Shown here piece after piece: positions 44,744 through 48,741 of a stretch of 48,741 bases of DNA (the first letter of the stretch is position 1; each line of letters begins with the position of its first letter). Both the position numbers and the translations under genes were made by a program. This DNA comes from an uncultured Bacteriovoracaceae bacterium. GTDB taxonomy: Bacteria > Bdellovibrionota > Bacteriovoracia > Bacteriovoracales > Bacteriovoracaceae. The stretch covers positions 1 to 48,741 of the forward strand of contig CAKZUQ010000006.1 of NCBI GenBank assembly GCA_937923325.1. The letters run 5' to 3'. The notes beneath the pieces are model-generated. The model worked only from the letters and a program-made list of their open reading frames with translations. It was not told the origin of the DNA and did no database searches.

Positions 44744-46633
44744 CTAGATTGATTCTGTGAATATAGCATCTTGATAGTTTTTGTTCGCAAAGTTTTCCGC
44801 AGATAGATAAAAACACTGCTCAGAAGCTTCATCAAAGTCTAAGAAAGTATGGATAACTTTCTCTTTTGGTAAATATTTATACACTTTTGTGAATAGCTCA
44901 GGCGAGGTCTCCCTAAAAGAACCTACACTTCCTCCAAGAGGAATATCATAAATTGCTCGAACTCTATTCAAAGTAATTTTTTGCTTTTGTTGATTTGAAT
45001 TATTTAAATATTTTTCGACTTTTCCACAAACTTGAGTCATATATCTGTTTAAAACTAAAGTGTTGAACTCAACTTTATTTCCACTATTTAAGTCTTTTTT
45101 AACTTCTATAAGCTTGGCAGTTAATTTCTTATAAGAAATATTTTTTAAAGTTTTATTGTCTTGTTCTTGAAACACTTTTTTTGCACTTTCAAGTCTATCT
45201 TCAGATATTATCAATTCTTTATCGTATTGCTTAACAGAGGAAGAAGTCACCTTTGTAGTAGTCAAAACCTTCCCAAGTCGAATCTCACTTGTATAAAAAG
45301 TATTTGAGTTTTTGCTCTCATAAATCCCTTGATAAAATAAGTTTAATTCTAAATACTTTCCTTTACTTCCTGGCTTAGTGTAAAAGCTTGGCTTTTGAAG
45401 CATTATATATTTCTTAATTTTTGCGCTGATTTCTTTTCGATAAGTAAAGACCTTATCCACCTCTACCATTGCCTTTATACTTCTCTCATGACTAGAAATA
45501 GCTCTAGAGACCCACTTTTCAAAAGTTGCTTTATTCTCATTATTCATTTGATTAATTTTATTTTGAATTCTAACTTTTGAGTTTGCTAATCTTAGAGGGA
45601 TTCTTTCTATAATCTTGTTCAGTTGCATAGCCTTGAATGTTACTTCCACTTGTCCCTTAGGGCGTTTAAACCAAAAGACATTATAGGAACGAGTATTTAT
45701 TGAACATTTTAAAACTCCAGGAGTATCAAAAACAACAGAGTAAGCATATTCAAAGTCGTAAACTAAGCCATTATGAGTACAAAAAAACCCATAAGGTTTA
45801 ACACCTTTAGGCATAAGAAATTTTTTACCTGCATTTTTAAAACTCAAGTAATCATCAGTAATAAAGCCTAAATAGTTACTACTCCCAAATTTGGGATGAT
45901 TAATCTTCCCACTAATATTTGAAACTTCAATTAGGTCACCAGGAGCTAATTTTACTTTATATTGAAACTCATTTCTTCTAGGATCAAAAACCTTATGTTC
46001 ACTATCGCCTTCATACTTTAGTAGAAGCTCTCTGGCCCTATATGTTATTAAGTCCTCAATCGAAGGTTTAGTTATACTCTTATAACCTTCATTCCACTTA
46101 TATAAAATATTTGAAAGCGTTAATTCTGCGTTATTAACTACATCTGGGAAAAAACCATTCATCCACTCAGCTTCTTTAACTGCAAAACTTTGAAAGATAG
46201 GAATTTCATAGCTAAATTGAAGTAGAGTTTTTCTTTCAGTTTTGTTACGACATTTTAAGAAAGTATCAGCGTTTATATTTTTTATCATATAGGAGTCATC
46301 AGATTCACTAATATTTGTACTATGAGAGCAGTTCATGTCATCATTATCAATACTAATAATATATGGAACTTCTCCAAAGTAAGGCGTAACAAGCCTTTCA
46401 ATAGGAATACTAAACTCTGAATATCCACTCGAGTTACCATAAATCAAAACTTTACTTGATATTTTTAAGCACTTTTCCAATGAATCAAAAACATAACTAC
46501 ATTCAGAAGAGCGTTCAATTTCTAATCCATCAATCTCAACAGATGCGACTTCCCTAGTGTTAAACTTAGACTTCATTAGTGAATGGCCAACAATTAAGGC
46601 AATAAATGTAAAAAGGCTAACTGTATACTTAAT
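44744..46633 (-). CDS. Exported protein of unknown function with predicted AUU start
   Basis: No family is recognised. From the first ATG (46574-46576) the protein is 610 aa and has no export signal. The frame is open upstream to a TAG at 46649-46651, and those codons read KYTVSLFTFIALIVGHSL, a typical signal-peptide core. No ATG, GTG or TTG lies in that stretch. An ATT at 46631-46633 sits seven bases after a strong AGGAG, so initiation at AUU, giving 629 aa, is the best reading. The mature part is Lys-, Ser- and Tyr-rich and mainly beta in its first half (LAPGDLIEVSNISG, GFFCTHNGLVYDFEYAYSVVF), with helical charged stretches after residue about 330. A sequencing error is the alternative explanation. 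Confidence 0.65.
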   Translation of the reverse strand: MKYTVSLFTFIALIVGHSLMKSKFNTREVASVEIDGLEIERSSECSYVFDSLEKCLKISSKVLIYGNSSGYSEFSIPIERLVTPYFGEVPYIISIDNDDMNCSHSTNISESDDSYMIKNINADTFLKCRNKTERKTLLQFSYEIPIFQSFAVKEAEWMNGFFPDVVNNAELTLSNILYKWNEGYKSITKPSIEDLITYRARELLLKYEGDSEHKVFDPRRNEFQYKVKLAPGDLIEVSNISGKINHPKFGSSNYLGFITDDYLSFKNAGKKFLMPKGVKPYGFFCTHNGLVYDFEYAYSVVFDTPGVLKCSINTRSYNVFWFKRPKGQVEVTFKAMQLNKIIERIPLRLANSKVRIQNKINQMNNENKATFEKWVSRAISSHERSIKAMVEVDKVFTYRKEISAKIKKYIMLQKPSFYTKPGSKGKYLELNLFYQGIYESKNSNTFYTSEIRLGKVLTTTKVTSSSVKQYDKELIISEDRLESAKKVFQEQDNKTLKNISYKKLTAKLIEVKKDLNSGNKVEFNTLVLNRYMTQVCGKVEKYLNNSNQQKQKITLNRVRAIYDIPLGGSVGSFRETSPELFTKVYKYLPKEKVIHTFLDFDEASEQCFYLSAENFANKNYQDAIFTESI

Positions 46634-46690
46634 AATAAGACTCCTGTCCTATTAAGTATCGGATATATTTAAGTTTTTATTAAGAGGTTT

Positions 46691-47692
46691 CTAGAATCCA
46701 GTCATTCTTTTTCGAACTCTGTCCATAGTAACCGAGGCTATCGTTCGGGCTTTATCAGCGCCCTTTTGTAAAATCGCATCAAGCTCATCTTTATTGGCCA
46801 TAAGTCTTTCATATTCTTTACGTGGCTCAGATAAATAAGCATTTACAACTTCAAATAAATCGGCCTTAGCATATCCCCAGCCAATACCATCTCTAAATTT
46901 GCGCTCTTCCTGTGCAATTTGCTCATCAGTTGCAAAGAGCCTATACAAATCCATAATAATAGAATTATCAGGGTCTTTTGGTGCGTCTGGATCAGAAGAG
47001 TCTGTAGTTATCTTATTAATGAGCTTCTTTAATCTTTTTTCAGTTTCCCATATTCCAATTGCATTATCATATGACTTACTCATTTTTCTGCCGTCTAGTC
47101 CAACAATATAAGCCCCAGCACCTTCTTGAAGTTTTTCTTGAGGCTCAATCAAAGTCCCCTCACCATAATGCTCATTAATTCTTCCAGCGATCGATCTAGC
47201 GATCTCAATATGCTGAACTTGATCTTTTCCTACAGGAACCACATTAGTATCATATAACAAAATATCTGCTGCCATTAAAACCGGATAATTAAAAAGCCCC
47301 ATATTAACGCCTTTATCAGCATCTCTTTTAGCCTCTAGATTTTTTTGAACTTTATCTTTATATGAATGAGCTCTATTCATATCACCTTTAGGAGTCATAC
47401 AGCTCAGCATCCATGTAAGCTCAAAAATTTCAGGAACATCGGATTGTTTATAAAAAATAGACTTATTAGTATCTAACCCTAAAGCTATCCACGTTGCCGC
47501 AATACCGTAAACATCATCTTTAAATTGTTTAGCGTCTTTTACAGAATTTAAAGCATGATAGTCAGCAATAAAATAAATACTATTATCAAAATCATTTGTT
47601 TTTGATAACTCAATTGCTGGTTTAATTGCTCCAAGAAGATTCCCTAAATGAGGCATTCCCGTTGGCTTAATTCCTGTTAAAATAGTCTTCAT
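46691..47692 (-). CDS. trpS: Tryptophanyl-tRNA synthetase
   Basis: Charges tRNA-Trp. The 333-aa class I synthetase has ILTGIKPTGMPHLGN (HIGH motif, His15), the YFIADYHALNS segment, PVGKDQVQHIEIARSIAGR and the KMSKS signature in GLDGRKMSKSYDNAIG. It ends TMDRVRKRMTGF, the usual C-terminus. The gene downstream is the AUU-start orphan, about 58 bases away with no clear terminator, so the two may share a transcript. A LysR-type regulator lies upstream in the same direction. Confidence 0.95.
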   Translation of the reverse strand: MKTILTGIKPTGMPHLGNLLGAIKPAIELSKTNDFDNSIYFIADYHALNSVKDAKQFKDDVYGIAATWIALGLDTNKSIFYKQSDVPEIFELTWMLSCMTPKGDMNRAHSYKDKVQKNLEAKRDADKGVNMGLFNYPVLMAADILLYDTNVVPVGKDQVQHIEIARSIAGRINEHYGEGTLIEPQEKLQEGAGAYIVGLDGRKMSKSYDNAIGIWETEKRLKKLINKITTDSSDPDAPKDPDNSIIMDLYRLFATDEQIAQEERKFRDGIGWGYAKADLFEVVNAYLSEPRKEYERLMANKDELDAILQKGADKARTIASVTMDRVRKRMTGF

Positions 47693-47733
47693 AGTTTCTC
47701 CGATTTAAGCTATAGCATGCCACAAAAGTGACT

Positions 47734-48576
47734 CTAAGAAAATACCTTCTGAATATATTTAACTAACTCACTAATTGCTTTAACATTTTTTTGCTCTACG
47801 CGATATACGACGGCAAATTCATCTTTAGATACGGGAGTCTCTATAAGTCGAGAAAGCTTTCTTTTACTCTCCTTTACAACTCTATTTGGAATGATTCCAA
47901 CACCAAGACCGGTCTCAACCAATGCAGTAATATTCTCCAAGTTAGAACACGTTATAATTTTATCAAATTGAATATTTTTCTTTTTTAGTTGTTTCATTAT
48001 TTTTTGGGACTGATCTAAATTTTTATCACAAATTAATGTATTTAGTTTTACATTCTTATCTTTTACCCACAAAAAAACCTCATCAGTAAAAATTTTAGTT
48101 ATTATTAAATCAGGATGCCTCACAGGATTAACAACAATACCAAGGTCTAACTTCAATTCAATTATTCTTTGATTTATAGTCGAGGATAGTTCATGCTCTA
48201 TATCAAAATTGATCATAGGGTATTTTTTAATAAACCCTGGTAAAAAATACTTCAAAGTAAACAAACCAACTGAACTATGACACCCGAACCTAATTTTTCC
48301 CTGGACTTCAGTCATAGATTTATTGGAAATTGATTTAACATCCTCCCAGTAATCAATAAGTTTATTTGACCTAAACAACAGTTCATGTCCTGCTCTAGTT
48401 AGCTCAACTCCTTTTTTCGTTCTAATTAAAAGATCTGTATCAACTATCGCTTCTAGCCTTTTTATTGCTAAAGATAACGAGGGTTGAGTAATACCCAAGA
48501 CTTTTGCAGCATGAGTTATACTTTTATGATTCGCCAGTTCTTTAAAATACCTTAATTCTGAAAAAACCCCATCCAT
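47734..48576 (-). CDS. LysR-family transcriptional regulator
   Basis: A 280-aa regulator. The N-terminal winged helix-turn-helix (residues about 8-66) has FKELANHKSITHAAKVLGIT and PSLSLAIKRLE, the classic LysR pattern. Residues 90-280 form the substrate-binding-like effector domain (GKIRFGCHSSVGLFTLKYFLPGF ... VETGLGVGIIPNRVV). LysR proteins normally control a divergent neighbour. Here the 165 bases beyond its start contain only a terminator, so the target is not visible. SD AGGGGG lies five bases before the ATG. The effector is unknown. Confidence 0.93.
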   Translation of the reverse strand: MDGVFSELRYFKELANHKSITHAAKVLGITQPSLSLAIKRLEAIVDTDLLIRTKKGVELTRAGHELLFRSNKLIDYWEDVKSISNKSMTEVQGKIRFGCHSSVGLFTLKYFLPGFIKKYPMINFDIEHELSSTINQRIIELKLDLGIVVNPVRHPDLIITKIFTDEVFLWVKDKNVKLNTLICDKNLDQSQKIMKQLKKKNIQFDKIITCSNLENITALVETGLGVGIIPNRVVKESKRKLSRLIETPVSKDEFAVVYRVEQKNVKAISELVKYIQKVFS

Positions 48577-48684
48577 AAATACCCCCTATGTTAACAACAA
48601 TGCTTATTAATTTTACCTATATCACTAAATATTCTAAATTCCAACAAGGAAAAACAAATCCCGTCCAAGACAAATTTCTCAAAT

Positions 48685-48720
48685 ACAAAAAAGCCGGAAT
48701 CAAAGTTCCGGCCCTTTTAA
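48685..48720. terminator. Rho-independent terminator at the right edge
   Basis: A perfect 7-bp stem (GCCGGAA/TTCCGGC, 48693-48712) with a 6-base loop is flanked by AAAAAA on the left and CCTTTTAATTTTT on the right, so it could act in both directions. Since LysR points away from it, it most likely ends a gene lying beyond the window or acts as a barrier before the LysR promoter. It is followed by a short TTTTTAA repeat. Confidence 0.75.
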
Positions 48721-48741
48721 TTTTTAATTTTTAATTTTTAA

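Noticed and set aside
48721..48741. TTTTTAA tandem repeat at the right edge
   Set aside because: Three short AT-only units that simply extend the U-rich tail of the terminator; too short to call a repeat element.

Overview
The window is AT-rich, densely coded Gram-negative DNA. It carries a lipid A pathway, the BAM and Lol outer-membrane machinery, several signal-peptide lipoproteins, an Npt1/Npt2-like carrier and secreted hydrolases. This set, with the low GC content, best fits a predatory bacterium of the Bdellovibrionota such as the Bacteriovorax/Halobacteriovorax group. That placement is inferred from gene content; no rRNA is present to settle it.

Region 1 (1-2.3 kb): an IS3-type transposase remnant and an unrecognised open frame lie at the left edge. 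Next comes rpsA (ribosomal protein S1, minus strand), with its own near-consensus promoter, a leader hairpin and a strong terminator.

Region 2 (2.3-19.8 kb): a long, closely spaced minus-strand cluster for envelope building. In transcription order it holds an MFS-PlsC fusion, prfB, lysS, lolC/E, lolD, bamA, skp, lpxD, fabZ, lpxA, a GnnA-like oxidoreductase, lpxB, lpxK, a DUF3108 lipoprotein and a GT4 glycosyltransferase. It joins lipid A synthesis to the outer-membrane protein and lipoprotein export machines. prfB contains a textbook +1 programmed frameshift site.

Region 3 (19.9-26.4 kb): an outer-membrane beta-barrel gene followed by a large lipoprotein with EF-hand-like loops (minus strand). 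On the plus strand are two secreted hydrolases, an Ntn-type amidase and a subtilisin. A bidirectional terminator follows.

Region 4 (26.4-33.5 kb): ybeY and mazG diverge. A three-gene minus-strand unit follows, made of a DtxR-family regulator, an Npt-like nucleotide carrier and an M3 oligopeptidase. The regulator has an unusual metal site, a DtxR-box-like half-site in its promoter and no visible ribosome binding site. A cysteine-containing secreted orphan is divergent from it.

Region 5 (33.5-48.7 kb): mostly housekeeping genes: an aldo/keto reductase with rpiB, ahcY, an RlmL-like methyltransferase, acyl-CoA dehydrogenase, deoC, rmuC, tyrS, trpS and a LysR regulator. Among them are a PD-(D/E)XK-like protein of unknown role, a small lipoprotein, and a secreted orphan that appears to start at an AUU codon. 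No tRNA, rRNA, CRISPR array or intact mobile element was seen.
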